Shown here: positions 1-7,618 of the stretch, piece after piece
Layout of the letters: every line of letters starts with the position of its first letter
How positions within the stretch are numbered: position 1 is the stretch's first letter
Assembly: GCF_040649515.1 (NCBI RefSeq)
Contig: NZ_JBEZFP010000151.1
Location: 1-21,968, forward strand
Reading direction: 5' to 3'
Source: Yinghuangia elevatio
GTDB lineage: Bacteria > Actinomycetota > Actinomycetes > Streptomycetales > Streptomycetaceae
DNA length: 21,968 nucleotides
Translations under genes and position numbers: made by a program
The notes under the pieces: model-generated
Told to the model about the DNA's origin: nothing
Database searches by the model: none
What the model saw: only the letters and a program-made list of their open reading frames with translations

Positions 1-143
1 TCCAACTCCGCGAACGACTGCCGCACCTCACCGAACACGACCGCGGTCTTGTCCGGAGTACGCGCCGCCGAACGCGCCAACAAATCCGCAAGCCCATGGC
101 GCCGGGCGCGTACGGCAGGGGTGATGGCCTTCTCCGAGGTCAC
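1..143 (-). CDS. Acyl-CoA synthetase (AMP-binding enzyme), N-terminal fragment cut by the window edge
   Basis: Reading leftward from a GTG at 143, an uninterrupted frame of 47 codons runs off the window. It contains RRHGLADLLARSAARTPDKT followed by AVVFGEVRQSFAEL, the typical opening of fatty-acid CoA ligases and related ANL-family enzymes: a helix, then 'PDKTAVVFGE..S.AEL' just before the first adenylation subdomain. A GGAG ribosome binding site lies 6 nt upstream of the GTG, which fixes the start. Such enzymes activate carboxylic acids with ATP and CoA. Only the first ~10% of the usual ~500 residues is visible, so the substrate and the catalytic motifs cannot be judged. It is divergent from proA, with 160 bp between the starts. 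Confidence 0.75.
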   Translation of the reverse strand, partial: MTSEKAITPAVRARRHGLADLLARSAARTPDKTAVVFGEVRQSFAEL

Positions 144-291
144 AATGCACTCCGTTCGTCCTGGTCGGGGTGACATTGTGGGCCGCCGCACACTGCTGCG
201 GAAGACGTACGCGCCACGTCGCGCCGGATTGTGTCTGCCGAGCTTCGTCTCGCCTGTCGGAAAACCCCCGGGAGCAGCCGCACCGGCTCGG

Positions 292-297
292 TAGGCT
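292..297 (+). promoter_or_regulatory. -10 element (TAGGCT) for leaderless proA
   Basis: TAGGCT fits the actinobacterial TANNNT -10 consensus and lies 6 nt before the proA ATG. Transcription would then start at or next to the ATG. No Shine-Dalgarno sequence is visible upstream of the ATG, and no convincing -35 box is seen. Leaderless translation is an inference from spacing. Confidence 0.55.
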
Positions 298-303
298 GGG
301 TCC

Positions 304-1563
304 ATGACCAGCAGCGCATCCTCAGCCGTCCTCGACACCGCCCGCCGTGCCCGGGAGGCCGCCGCCCTGCTCGCGCCACTGGAGCGCAAGGTCAAGGATG
401 CCGCGCTGCTGGCGATCGCCGACGCCCTGGTGGCCCGTTCCGCCGAGATCGTCAAGGCCAACGCCGAGGACGTCGCCCGGGCCCGGGAGAACGGCACCCC
501 CGAGTCCACCGTCGACAGGCTGACGCTGACCGACGAGCGCGTCGCCGCGATCGCCGCCGACGTACGCGACGTCGTGGGCCTGCCCGACCCCGTCGGCGAG
601 GTGGTCCGCGGCTCGACGCTGCCCAACGGCCTGGAGCTGCGCCAGGTGCGCGTGCCCCTCGGCGTGGTCGGCATCATCTACGAGGCCCGGCCGAACGTCA
701 CGGTCGACGCCGCCGCGCTGTGCCTGAAGTCGGGCAACGCGGTGCTGCTGCGCGGCTCGTCCTCGGCCTACGCCTCCAACACCGCGCTCGTCGGCGTGCT
801 GCGCGACGCGGTCGCGTCGGCCGGCGTCCCCGCCGACGCCGTGCAGCTCGTGCCCGGCGAGTCCCGCGACAGCGTCACCGAGCTGATGCGCGCCCGCGGG
901 CTCGTGGACGTCCTCATCCCGCGCGGCGGGGCGTCGCTGATCCGCACGGTCGTGGAGGGTTCGTCGGTGCCGGTCATCGAGACCGGGGTGGGCAACTGCC
1001 ACGTCTACGTCGACGCCGACGCCGATCTGCAGATGGCCGTCGACATCCTGGTCAACTCCAAGGCGCAGCGCGTGTCGGTCTGCAACTCCGCCGAGACGCT
1101 GCTCGTGCACGCCGACATCGCGGACCGTTTCGTGCCCCTCGCGCTGGCCGCGCTCAAGGACTCCGGGGTGACCGTGCACGGTGACGAGGCGGTGCAGAAG
1201 TTCTCGGCCGACGTCGTCCCCGCGACGGACGAGGACTGGGACGTCGAGTACCTGTCGTACGACATCGCCGCGGCCGTGGTCGACTCGCTGGACGACGCGG
1301 TCGCGCACATCCGCCGCCACTCGTCGGGCCACACCGAGGCGATCGTGACGCGTTCGCAGGCCGAGGCGCGCCGCTTCGTGCGGCTGGTCGACTCGACCGC
1401 GGTCATGGTCAACGCCTCGACGCGCTTCACGGACGGCGGCCAGTTCGGCTTCGGTGCCGAGATCGGCATCTCCACCCAGAAGCTGCACGCGCGCGGGCCC
1501 ATGGGCCTGCCGGAGCTGACCTCGACGAAGTACGTCGTGACCGGCGACGGCCACGTGCGGTAG
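304..1563 (+). CDS. proA: Gamma-glutamyl phosphate reductase (ProA)
   Basis: This 419-residue protein has the usual family length. ProA is a cytosolic NADPH-dependent enzyme that reduces L-glutamyl 5-phosphate to glutamate 5-semialdehyde, the second step of proline synthesis from glutamate. Recognisable blocks are LGVVGIIYEARPNVT (~119-133), LCLKSGNAVLLRGSS (~140-154), PRGG near 201, ETGVGNCHVYVD (~226-237) and VCNSAETLLVH, whose Cys260 is the expected catalytic thiol. The C-terminus has the family's VNASTRFTDGGQFGFGAEIGIST. The start is the ATG 6 nt after a -10-like TAGGCT, with no ribosome binding site, suggesting a leaderless message. A hairpin terminator follows the stop. proB (glutamate kinase), which often sits upstream, is not next to it here. 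Confidence 0.97.
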   Translation: MTSSASSAVLDTARRAREAAALLAPLERKVKDAALLAIADALVARSAEIVKANAEDVARARENGTPESTVDRLTLTDERVAAIAADVRDVVGLPDPVGEVVRGSTLPNGLELRQVRVPLGVVGIIYEARPNVTVDAAALCLKSGNAVLLRGSSSAYASNTALVGVLRDAVASAGVPADAVQLVPGESRDSVTELMRARGLVDVLIPRGGASLIRTVVEGSSVPVIETGVGNCHVYVDADADLQMAVDILVNSKAQRVSVCNSAETLLVHADIADRFVPLALAALKDSGVTVHGDEAVQKFSADVVPATDEDWDVEYLSYDIAAAVVDSLDDAVAHIRRHSSGHTEAIVTRSQAEARRFVRLVDSTAVMVNASTRFTDGGQFGFGAEIGISTQKLHARGPMGLPELTSTKYVVTGDGHVR

Positions 1564-1651
1564 CGCGTACCGGCCGGGTCGCCGCCTGCCGAACCTCGTC
1601 GCCTGTCGCCCGTGGTCGGCCCTCGGCCGGGTGATGCGGGCATGCTTTCCG

Positions 1652-1693
1652 ACGCCCTCCCGCCTGGGATTCTCGCCCCGGTCGGGAGGGCGT
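1652..1693 (+). terminator. Hairpin terminator after proA
   Basis: The perfect 11-bp inverted repeat ACGCCCTCCCG / CGGGAGGGCGT has a 20-nt loop that can fold further. It is followed by GTTGTTG rather than a clean T-run, as is common in streptomycetes. It separates proA from the next gene, which has its own promoter-like element. Confidence 0.7.
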
Positions 1694-1741
1694 TGTTGCA
1701 CGTACTCGCGTATTTCGTTCCCTCCAGGGGCGTCGCGGTAA

Positions 1742-1747
1742 TAGTGT
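1742..1747 (+). promoter_or_regulatory. -10 element (TAGTGT) for the leaderless gene at 1754
   Basis: TAGTGT fits TANNNT and lies exactly 6 nt before the GTG start at 1754. The overlapping TAATAG (1739-1744) is an alternative. No Shine-Dalgarno sequence lies between it and the GTG. Confidence 0.5.
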
Positions 1748-1753
1748 GATTGA

Positions 1754-2335
1754 GTGCCCGATTCGCGAGGGCCGGAACCACCGGACGGCCTGCCGGAGTT
1801 CGGGGAGGACCCCGAGCACGCGGGGGACGAACTGTCCTCCGTGGTCTTCGACGAGCAGTTCGTCAGGGCCGCGCAGATCCACGAGCCGTCCGCGCTGGAA
1901 CGCCTGCTGGCCGCCACGCCGCCGGCCGCCGAGGCCCCCGAGCCCGCGGACGGCAGCGTCCCGACCGACTTCGCGAACGGCCCGGACGACCCGTTCCCGC
2001 TCGTCGAGCCGCGTACCAGCCCCGGCTTCCGGCCGGACACCGGCATCCCGGTCGGGTACGGACCGTACGAAGAGCCGACCACCGGCCGGACGTCGTGGTG
2101 GCGCCAGTCGGTGGCCTGGGTGCTCGCGCTGCTGATGGGCATCGGTGTGGTGGCGATCGCGATCACCGCGGTCGCGCCGGGGCGCTCCGGCCAGACCCCG
2201 CCGGCCCCGCAGCCCACGGTGGGAAGCGCCGTGCCGCGCCCGGAGGTACGTACGCCCGCCGCGACCGGCTCGGGTATGACGCCGGCTGCCGCGGCGGGGC
2301 GTTCCTGCGGCGCGCCGGTGCGCGACGGCTGCTGA
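1754..2335 (+). CDS. Single-pass membrane protein with SCO2583/SCO2584-type N-terminal motif (spore-wall-associated family)
   Basis: This is a 193-residue protein. Residues 32-50 are FDEQFVRAAQIHEPSALER, a motif shared with the next two genes. An acidic, Pro-rich stretch follows. One membrane helix at about 118-141 is preceded by WWRQ. A short Pro/Ala-rich tail outside the membrane holds two late Cys, near the end. The motif would be cytoplasmic. From memory, the Streptomyces proteins SCO2583 and SCO2584 next to proA carry this domain, and SCO2584 is linked to the spore wall synthesising complex; orthology here rests on motif and position and was not searched. The GTG start is chosen because a TANNNT box lies 6 nt before it and because it leaves a full acidic N-terminus. 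No enzyme domain is recognisable. Confidence 0.8.
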   Translation: MPDSRGPEPPDGLPEFGEDPEHAGDELSSVVFDEQFVRAAQIHEPSALERLLAATPPAAEAPEPADGSVPTDFANGPDDPFPLVEPRTSPGFRPDTGIPVGYGPYEEPTTGRTSWWRQSVAWVLALLMGIGVVAIAITAVAPGRSGQTPPAPQPTVGSAVPRPEVRTPAATGSGMTPAAAAGRSCGAPVRDGC

Positions 2336-2444
2336 CCCGGCGGATTCGCCGGCGAATCGGTCCATACCTCGCGTAACTCCCGGAACCCTTCCGATATTTG
2401 GCGACTGAGCCCCATACCCGGGTGCCGATGTCGCCGCCATCCGC

Positions 2445-2450
2445 TAGGTT
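2445..2450 (+). promoter_or_regulatory. -10 element (TAGGTT) for the leaderless gene at 2458
   Basis: TAGGTT lies 7 nt before the GTG at 2458, the same geometry as the elements of proA and of the genes at 1754 and 2958. No Shine-Dalgarno sequence lies between. Confidence 0.5.
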
Positions 2451-2457
2451 TTCGCGC

Positions 2458-2847
2458 GTGTCTGAGCGCGAGCGTGACGGGGGCGGGTCCGCGCGACCCG
2501 GGGGATCCGACGGTATGTCGGAGGTGACGGAGGGTCAGCAGCCGCAAGGCGCCGACCCGTTCGAGGGCCTGGTCCTCGACGAGGAATTCGTGAGGGGGGC
2601 GGCGCAGAGCGAGCCTTCGGCACGCGCCAGGATGCTTGCCGAGCGCTGGCGGCACAATCCGCCGCAGAACACCGGGTTCCGTGAGGCCGCCAACAAGGAG
2701 ATGCCGGGGCGCGTGCGTGCCCGGCGGGGCGGTGACGGGCCGCGGCGCACCTCCGGTCCGCGCGACCGCACCAACCTCAAGGTCGCGGTGTGGTTCGTGA
2801 TAGTCGCGACGGTCCTGCTGGTGGCTTCGAGCCGCGGTCTCGTCTGA
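2458..2847 (+). CDS. Small single-pass membrane protein with SCO2583/SCO2584-type N-terminal motif
   Basis: This is a 129-residue protein. Residues 40-58 (LDEEFVRGAAQSEPSARAR) match the motif of both neighbouring genes. A basic, Arg/Gly-rich linker follows (about 60-107), then a C-terminal membrane helix at 109-124 that ends five residues before the stop. The topology is tail-anchored, with nearly the whole protein inside the cell. The GTG start is preferred over the internal ATG at 2515 because TAGGTT lies 7 nt before the GTG, while the ATG has no ribosome binding site. It is the smallest of the three paralogues. The function is unknown; a scaffold or adaptor role at the membrane is only an inference from the small size and shared motif. 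Confidence 0.78.
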   Translation: MSERERDGGGSARPGGSDGMSEVTEGQQPQGADPFEGLVLDEEFVRGAAQSEPSARARMLAERWRHNPPQNTGFREAANKEMPGRVRARRGGDGPRRTSGPRDRTNLKVAVWFVIVATVLLVASSRGLV

Positions 2848-2945
2848 GCCCGTCTGCGGCGGGAACCCGACGAGTATGTCTGAGACCCCGTCAGGAGTGT
2901 TGTCCGCCCTGCGTTTCCGCAGTTCCGGGGGCGGCTCCGGGGACC

Positions 2946-2951
2946 TACCAT
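2946..2951 (+). promoter_or_regulatory. -10 element (TACCAT) for the leaderless gene at 2958
   Basis: TACCAT lies exactly 6 nt before the ATG at 2958. The GGAG between them is only 2 nt from the ATG, too close to act as a Shine-Dalgarno sequence. Confidence 0.5.
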
Positions 2952-2957
2952 GGAGTC

Positions 2958-4079
2958 ATGTCCGGTCGGGGCGAACCCCCTGAAGGCAGCCGCGGGGGTG
3001 GGCCCGACGGCGACGACGAATTCCAGGCCGTCTTCGACGAGTCGTTCGTCAGCGCCGCCGTGCTCCACGAGCCATCGGCGCAGGAGCGGATGCGTACCGG
3101 GAAGGGGCCCCGGCAGCTGCGCCGGGTCTTCGGCATGCCCGCGGCCGCGTTCCAGATCGGCGTCCTGATGCTCTCGGTCGTCCTGCTGCTCGCGGGCGCC
3201 CTCTACCTGGGCGCCCGGCGCGGCGGTGGCACCGCGGCACCGCGTGCGGCCTCCGGCCCCGCGGTCCTGGTCCGCGTGTCGCTGGTGCCCGCGCAGGGCC
3301 TGGTGCTGGTCGCCACGGGCCCCGGCGGTGACCCGTTCGCGGGCAGCGCGGCGGCGGCGTGGAGCGACGGCCGCGCCGGAATCGTGCTGCCGCAGCACGG
3401 CGACACCGCGCACTTCAGCGCGGCCCAGGTACGCGAGGCGCTGGAGCAGATGCGGGACTTCGTGTACGGCACCCAACTGGACCCGGAGGTCTGGGGCGGT
3501 ATGCGCCCGTGGTCCGCGGCACTCCGGTTGGAGACCGATCAGCATGCGCAGCTGACGGCGTCGTACGACCACCCCGTCGACGACGACGTGCACTCCGCGA
3601 CCGGCTGGGCGACACGCTTCGACCCCGCGCAGATCGCGGTCGCCGACACGAAGGTACGCGTCTCCGCGGCCGCCACCGTCGCCGAAACCGACGACGAGGA
3701 ACTGATCGTGACCGTCGACGGGGTCTTCGTGTACGCGGTCAAGGCCGTCGGCGGCGACACCTGGTCGCGCTTCGTCGTGCACCGGGCCTGGGAGTTCCAG
3801 GTCGACCGGCACGGGCTGCGCACCGGGACGATGCGGGTACGGCGCATCGTGACTATCGCGGCGCCGCAGGCGTGTACCGCCGACACGGCGGCGTTCTTCC
3901 GTCCGGTGACCGCGACGACCGCGGGGGCCGCCGCGCCAGGGGCCGTGCAGACCGCGACAGAGGCCACGACCGCTGCTGCCACCGCCACCGGTGCCGGAGC
4001 GACGGTCGAGCCCTACGACCCCCTGGTGCTCGGTACCGCGACCGCGACGACGTGCGGAGTGCTCGCGGTCGCGGTGTGA
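2958..4079 (+). CDS. Membrane-anchored extracytoplasmic protein with SCO2583/SCO2584-type N-terminal motif
   Basis: This is a 373-residue protein. Residues 26-44 (FDESFVSAAVLHEPSAQER) repeat the motif of the two preceding genes. A basic stretch (RQLRR) and a membrane helix at about 63-85 follow. The remaining ~285 residues should lie outside the membrane and contain alternating strands typical of a beta-rich domain, then an Ala/Thr-rich low-complexity segment and an odd hydrophobic C-terminus (CGVLAVAV). Two Cys in the outer part (one near 'QACTAD', one in 'TTCGVL') could pair. The start is the ATG 6 nt after TACCAT; longer in-frame readings reach back into the previous gene and are unlikely. 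It converges with the M48 protease gene, 7 bp between stops. The biochemical function is unknown. Confidence 0.82.
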   Translation: MSGRGEPPEGSRGGGPDGDDEFQAVFDESFVSAAVLHEPSAQERMRTGKGPRQLRRVFGMPAAAFQIGVLMLSVVLLLAGALYLGARRGGGTAAPRAASGPAVLVRVSLVPAQGLVLVATGPGGDPFAGSAAAAWSDGRAGIVLPQHGDTAHFSAAQVREALEQMRDFVYGTQLDPEVWGGMRPWSAALRLETDQHAQLTASYDHPVDDDVHSATGWATRFDPAQIAVADTKVRVSAAATVAETDDEELIVTVDGVFVYAVKAVGGDTWSRFVVHRAWEFQVDRHGLRTGTMRVRRIVTIAAPQACTADTAAFFRPVTATTAGAAAPGAVQTATEATTAAATATGAGATVEPYDPLVLGTATATTCGVLAVAV

Positions 4080-4086
4080 CGTACCG

Positions 4087-5289
4087 TCAACTCCCGCTGC
4101 CGGGCGGCGGGTCGCCCGCGCCGGCGGGCCCCTCGTCGGTCCCGTTCGCGGTTCCGTTCGCGGTTCCGCTCCCAGTATCGGGCCGGGGCGCGTCGTCGGG
4201 CGCGGTCTTCGGCGGCGGGGGAGCGGTCGCGGTGCCCGTACCGCCACCGGGACGGCCGGTGAACTTGTCGCGCAGGCGCCCGCCCGCGTCGGCCGCGCCG
4301 CCCACGACGTCGCGCAGCAGCCCGAAGAGCGGGTCGGCGCTCTGGCGCACCGACTCCCGGTACGCGTCGGCCGAGGCCTTGGCCTCGTCGCGCACCGACG
4401 CGTTCGGGTCCTCGTCGCGGCGCGGGTACTCGCCCGCCAGGATCGCCTGGTACTCCGGTCCGTCCGCCCAGCGCTTGAGTTCGGCGACGCGTACGACCGG
4501 GAAGGGGTGCGAGCGCCCGAAGACGTTCATCAGCTTCAGCACGCTGTCGCGTATGTCGCCCGCGGCGTCGTACTCGGCCGCCTGGGCCAGGAACTCGTCG
4601 GTGCTCATCTCGTGCAGGTGCGAGCCGCCCGCGATCTTCATCAGCGCGCGCATCGACACGTCCGGGTCCTGGCCGACCAGCAGGCCCGCCCGGTCGCAGC
4701 TCAGTTCGGACTTGCGGAACCACTCGCGCAGGGCCGCGATCACCGCCTGGATGGCCAGCGTGCCGAGCGGGATCCCGGACAGGCTGAGCGACAGGTTCGT
4801 CAGCAGCAGGAGCATCGTGCGGTACACCGCGTGCCCGGACAGGATGTGGCCCATCTCGTGCCCGATGACCGTGCGCATCTCGTCGTCGTCCAGCAGTTCG
4901 ACGAGCCCGGTCGTCACGACGATGAACGGCTTGTCCATGCCGATCGCCATCGCGTTCGGCTGCGGGTCCAGGGTCACGTAGACCTCGGGCACCTGGGGCA
5001 TGTCCAGGATGTACGCGGCTTCGCGCGCCATGTCGTGCAGCCGCCGGAACTGCTGGTCGCTGGTGCGCACACTGCCCGCGAGGAACGCCAGGCGCACCGA
5101 CCGCTCGGAGAGCATGCCGTGCAATTGCTTCAGGATCGCGTCGAAGCCCTGCAACTTGCGCAACGCCACGAGCGCGCTGCGGTCCGCGGGGTGTTCGTAC
5201 GCCCGCGACGAGATCCCGGGGAAGCGGATGCGCTGCCGCGCCGGCAGGTTCGCGCCCTCGGCCCCCGGCTGCTTGGTCGTGTCGGGCAT
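4087..5289 (-). CDS. M48-family zinc metalloprotease (HtpX/Ste24-like)
   Basis: This is a 400-residue protein. HEMGH at 144-148 is the HExxH zinc site, and Glu195 in SELSCDRAG is the expected third ligand in the family's ExxxD arrangement. The preceding text, NAMAIGMDKPFIVVTTGLVE, is the typical M48 lead-in. Hydrophobic stretches at about 158-187 probably associate with the membrane. The family cleaves misfolded or regulatory membrane proteins. From about residue 320 the C-terminus is Gly/Pro/Thr/Asp-rich and partly coded by a 12-bp direct repeat near 4138-4169 giving TANGTANGT, so it is probably a disordered tail. The start is supported by GAGGGGG 8 nt before the ATG. Its head-to-head neighbour is the 53-aa membrane protein; its stop abuts the spore-wall-type gene group. 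Confidence 0.92.
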   Translation of the reverse strand: MPDTTKQPGAEGANLPARQRIRFPGISSRAYEHPADRSALVALRKLQGFDAILKQLHGMLSERSVRLAFLAGSVRTSDQQFRRLHDMAREAAYILDMPQVPEVYVTLDPQPNAMAIGMDKPFIVVTTGLVELLDDDEMRTVIGHEMGHILSGHAVYRTMLLLLTNLSLSLSGIPLGTLAIQAVIAALREWFRKSELSCDRAGLLVGQDPDVSMRALMKIAGGSHLHEMSTDEFLAQAAEYDAAGDIRDSVLKLMNVFGRSHPFPVVRVAELKRWADGPEYQAILAGEYPRRDEDPNASVRDEAKASADAYRESVRQSADPLFGLLRDVVGGAADAGGRLRDKFTGRPGGGTGTATAPPPPKTAPDDAPRPDTGSGTANGTANGTDEGPAGAGDPPPGSGS

Positions 5290-5528
5290 GGCTCGATCCC
5301 CCTCGTGGCAGAGTGCACGGTCGGTGGCGGACGCCGAAGCGGCCGACCCCCGTGTCGTCCATCCCTCAGGGTAGGCGCTCGCGGCGCACCCGACTGGGGG
5401 ACAACCCTCATCAGGGCGATCCTGCGCGCGCGTGTCGAGGGGACCTTCCGTACGATGTCGTGCGCGGCCGTGTGTCCTTCGGGTGCCCGGCCATCGTCCG
5501 ACGACCAGACACTTAAGGGTTGACCACG

Positions 5529-5690
5529 ATGACCGATCAGGCCATGACCGTTCTCACCCGTCTCGCGAGCGAGGGCGGCGAGCATGGTGGCAACCACGAG
5601 AGCCTCAGCCCGATCGGCGCCGGCCTCGGCGCGTTCATCGCGCTGATCGTCCTGCTGCTCATCACGATGTCCTTCAACAAGGACCGCTGA
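5529..5690 (+). CDS. Small single-pass membrane protein (53 aa)
   Basis: ATG at 5529 opens a 53-codon frame. The translation begins MTDQAMTVLTRLASEGGEHG, continues with a Gly/His/Asn-rich hinge and a clear membrane helix (about residues 31-47, GAGLGAFIALIVLLLIT), and ends FNKDR. AAGGG lies 9 nt before the ATG, and TACGAT at 5451-5456 could be a -10 box. An intrinsic terminator at 5792-5824 ends the transcript, so this looks like a monocistronic gene. Short proteins of this pattern next to this locus are familiar in streptomycetes from memory, but no function is known. The helix, the charged tail and the complete signals argue for a real gene despite its size. Confidence 0.8.
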   Translation: MTDQAMTVLTRLASEGGEHGGNHESLSPIGAGLGAFIALIVLLLITMSFNKDR

Positions 5691-5697
5691 CCAGTCG

Positions 5698-5798
5698 GCG
5701 TGACCCTTCGTGCGACCCCTTGGCGCGACCCCTTGGTTTGACCTGTCGGAGTGACTCGTCGGCGTACGCGTCCACGTGATCGGTCGGTGTGACCGGGG
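5698..5798 (+). repeat. Degenerate ~13-bp tandem repeat (8 units) in a 3' untranslated region
   Basis: Eight consecutive units of 12-13 bp occur at 5698, 5710, 5723, 5736, 5749, 5762, 5774 and 5787. They fit a loose consensus G(N)GTGACCCGTCG; two of them (5710 and 5723) differ at one position. The repeat fills the space between the stop of the 53-aa protein and its terminator and lies in no plausible coding frame. Confidence 0.65.
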
Positions 5799-5824
5799 CT
5801 GCCGTGACCGGCCGCCCCGGTTTT
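5792..5824 (+). terminator. Intrinsic terminator after the 53-aa membrane protein gene
   Basis: ACCGGGGC pairs with GCCCCGGT, with an inner GCCG/CGGC stem and a tgac loop. TTTT immediately follows the stem. Confidence 0.75.
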
Positions 5825-5943
5825 GTGCTGCCCGGCCGGCACCGCCGGGTATGGGGTTCCCGCGTCTTCCCGCCCGCCGCGCGTTAATCTTCCAGGCGGG
5901 CGCGTGGGCGGAGCGGGAGCACAGTGCACCAGGGGAGGGCGGA

Positions 5944-7527
5944 ATGCGTACGTTCGCCATGGGCGAGAAGGCCAGACTTGCGGATCTGACCGCGGCGACC
6001 GCGCTGCGCGTCGAGGTCGCGGGCGCGGCGACGGGCACCGACATCGCGGCGTTCTGCTTCGCGCTCGACGCGGAAGGGCACATCGACTCCGATCGGCCGC
6101 CGGTGAGTTCGGCGCGGCCGGCATCGCTGGTGAGCGCGGTCGCGCTGGTGTCGGGCGGGGCGTCGGAGGCGGCGTTCGACCTGGACCTCGACGCGGTCGC
6201 ACCGGAAGTCCACCGGCTGCTCTTCGTCCTGGCGTCGGTGGGGCCGGACATCGCGCTGGACGCCGGGAGCGTGGTGCTCACGGTCGACGACGAGCCGGTC
6301 GCGGCGTTCATCATGGAGCCGTCCGAGATGAAGGGGCAGCGCGCCCTGATCCTCGGCGAGGTCTATCGGCGCGACGGCTGGCGCTTCGGTGCGGTCGGAC
6401 AGGGATACCGCGACGGGCTGGAGCAGTTGGTACGCGACTACGGGGCGGACCCCGGGGTCGTGCTGCTGTCGGCGGCCGCCGCGGCGGAAGCGGACGCGGA
6501 AGCGGCGGCCGAGGCGGCGGCGGCCACAGACGAAGCGGTCGACGCTGCCGAAGCAGCCGCCGAAGTGCCGGGAGCTGTCACGGAATTGCCGACGGAGCCG
6601 GCTGCCGAGGTCGCGGAGGCGCCGGAGGCCGTTCCAGAGGCCGACCCCGAGCCGGAACCCGAGTTGGAACCCGAATCGGCATCCGAGTCGGAGGCTGCCG
6701 CCGAGGTCGCGGTGGACGTCGATGCCGAGCCCGAGCCCGAAGTGGCGTCTGCCGCCGTACCCGAGCCGGCTCCGGCGCCGGAGCCCGCGCCGCAACCCGA
6801 GACCGAGACCGAGACCGAGACCGAGCCTGCCTCGGAACCCGAGCCGGAACCGCAGCCGGATCCGCATCCTGAGGCGCAATCCGAAGCCCAACCCGATGCC
6901 GAAGCCCAACCCGATGCCGATGCCGACGCCGATGCCGCGGCCGCCGAGGCCGAAGCGGAGGCCGAGCCCGCGCCGGTCCCCGGCATCCACACCTTCGAGG
7001 GCAACGGCGACCGAATACTGCGCATCTCGCGCCCGGTCGCCTCGGGCCCGGTGATTGCCGAGATCACGTGCACCGGTACCGGCAACTTCGCCGTCTGGAC
7101 GCTCGATTCGAGCCTGGAGCACGACAAGCTGCTGGTCAACGAGATCGGGGCGTACCAGGGCCGCGTCCTGCTCGACGAGCGCGGCACGGTCACCGAGCGC
7201 CTGAAGATCGAGAGCAACGGCCCCTGGACCGTTGCCGTGCAGCCGCCCACGGCCGCCCCCTGGCTCACCGGTGCGGTGAGCGGTGACGGCGCCGAGGTGC
7301 TGCGGTGGACCGGCCCGCGCACCGTCGTCGCGATGACGCACAACGGCGCGAGCAACTTCATGGTGCGCGTGTACGCGGAATCGCCCGACCGGGCCGCGGA
7401 TCCGTACCTCGCCTCGCTCGCCAACGCGATCGGTGCCTACGAGGGTGAGTCGATCATCCCCGCGGGGCCCTGCCTCATCGAGATCGAGGCCGACGGCGAC
7501 TGGACGGTCACTCCCGAGCGGGGCTGA
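5944..7527 (+). CDS. TerD-domain protein with long Ala/Glu/Pro linker and duplicated C-terminal domain
   Basis: This is a 527-residue protein. Residues 1 to ~176 form a TerD-like domain (opening RLADLTAATALRVEVAG, GTDIAAFCFALDAEGHI, and the closing GEVYRRDGWRFGAVGQGYRDGL). TerD proteins bind calcium and are tied to tellurite or stress resistance and differentiation. Residues ~177-345 are an extreme Ala/Glu/Pro/Asp linker. Residues ~346-527 hold two similar beta-rich domains: NEIGAYQG at 399 recurs as NAIGAYEG at 494, each followed by '...I E ... G.WTV'. The start is the ATG at 5944, with AGGGGAGGGCGGA just before it; upstream in-frame codons lack such a site. The duplicated domain is of unknown function. 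A strong hairpin ends the gene and faces the leftward phage-like block. Confidence 0.85.
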   Translation: MRTFAMGEKARLADLTAATALRVEVAGAATGTDIAAFCFALDAEGHIDSDRPPVSSARPASLVSAVALVSGGASEAAFDLDLDAVAPEVHRLLFVLASVGPDIALDAGSVVLTVDDEPVAAFIMEPSEMKGQRALILGEVYRRDGWRFGAVGQGYRDGLEQLVRDYGADPGVVLLSAAAAAEADAEAAAEAAAATDEAVDAAEAAAEVPGAVTELPTEPAAEVAEAPEAVPEADPEPEPELEPESASESEAAAEVAVDVDAEPEPEVASAAVPEPAPAPEPAPQPETETETETEPASEPEPEPQPDPHPEAQSEAQPDAEAQPDADADADAAAAEAEAEAEPAPVPGIHTFEGNGDRILRISRPVASGPVIAEITCTGTGNFAVWTLDSSLEHDKLLVNEIGAYQGRVLLDERGTVTERLKIESNGPWTVAVQPPTAAPWLTGAVSGDGAEVLRWTGPRTVVAMTHNGASNFMVRVYAESPDRAADPYLASLANAIGAYEGESIIPAGPCLIEIEADGDWTVTPERG

Positions 7528-7567
7528 CGAATCGCGTGGACCAGGAGCGCTGGCCGGCAGCGCCGGA

Positions 7568-7608
7568 CGGTGGGGCGTACCCGGGGAACTCCCGGATACG
7601 CCCCACCG
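7568..7608. terminator. Bidirectional hairpin between the TerD gene and the leftward phage-like block
   Basis: An 18-bp inverted repeat with one mismatch spans 7568-7585 and 7591-7608, around the 5-nt loop gaact. It lies 40 bp past the TerD stop and just past the leftward stop at 7619, so it can serve both converging transcripts. Confidence 0.8.
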
Positions 7609-7618
7609 TTCCGCGTCA

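Noticed and set aside
322..2655. 777-codon open frame on the minus strand
   Set aside because: It is antisense to proA and the next genes and its translation is Arg/Gly/Val-rich with no domain. It arises from third-position GC bias.
3991..5523. 510-codon plus-strand open frame
   Set aside because: It is antisense to the M48 protease, whose HEMGH motif and ribosome binding site are clear; the translation is low-complexity Arg/Val/Ala.
5698..5798. CRISPR array
   Set aside because: Units are directly adjacent 12-13-mers without spacers, and no cas genes are present.
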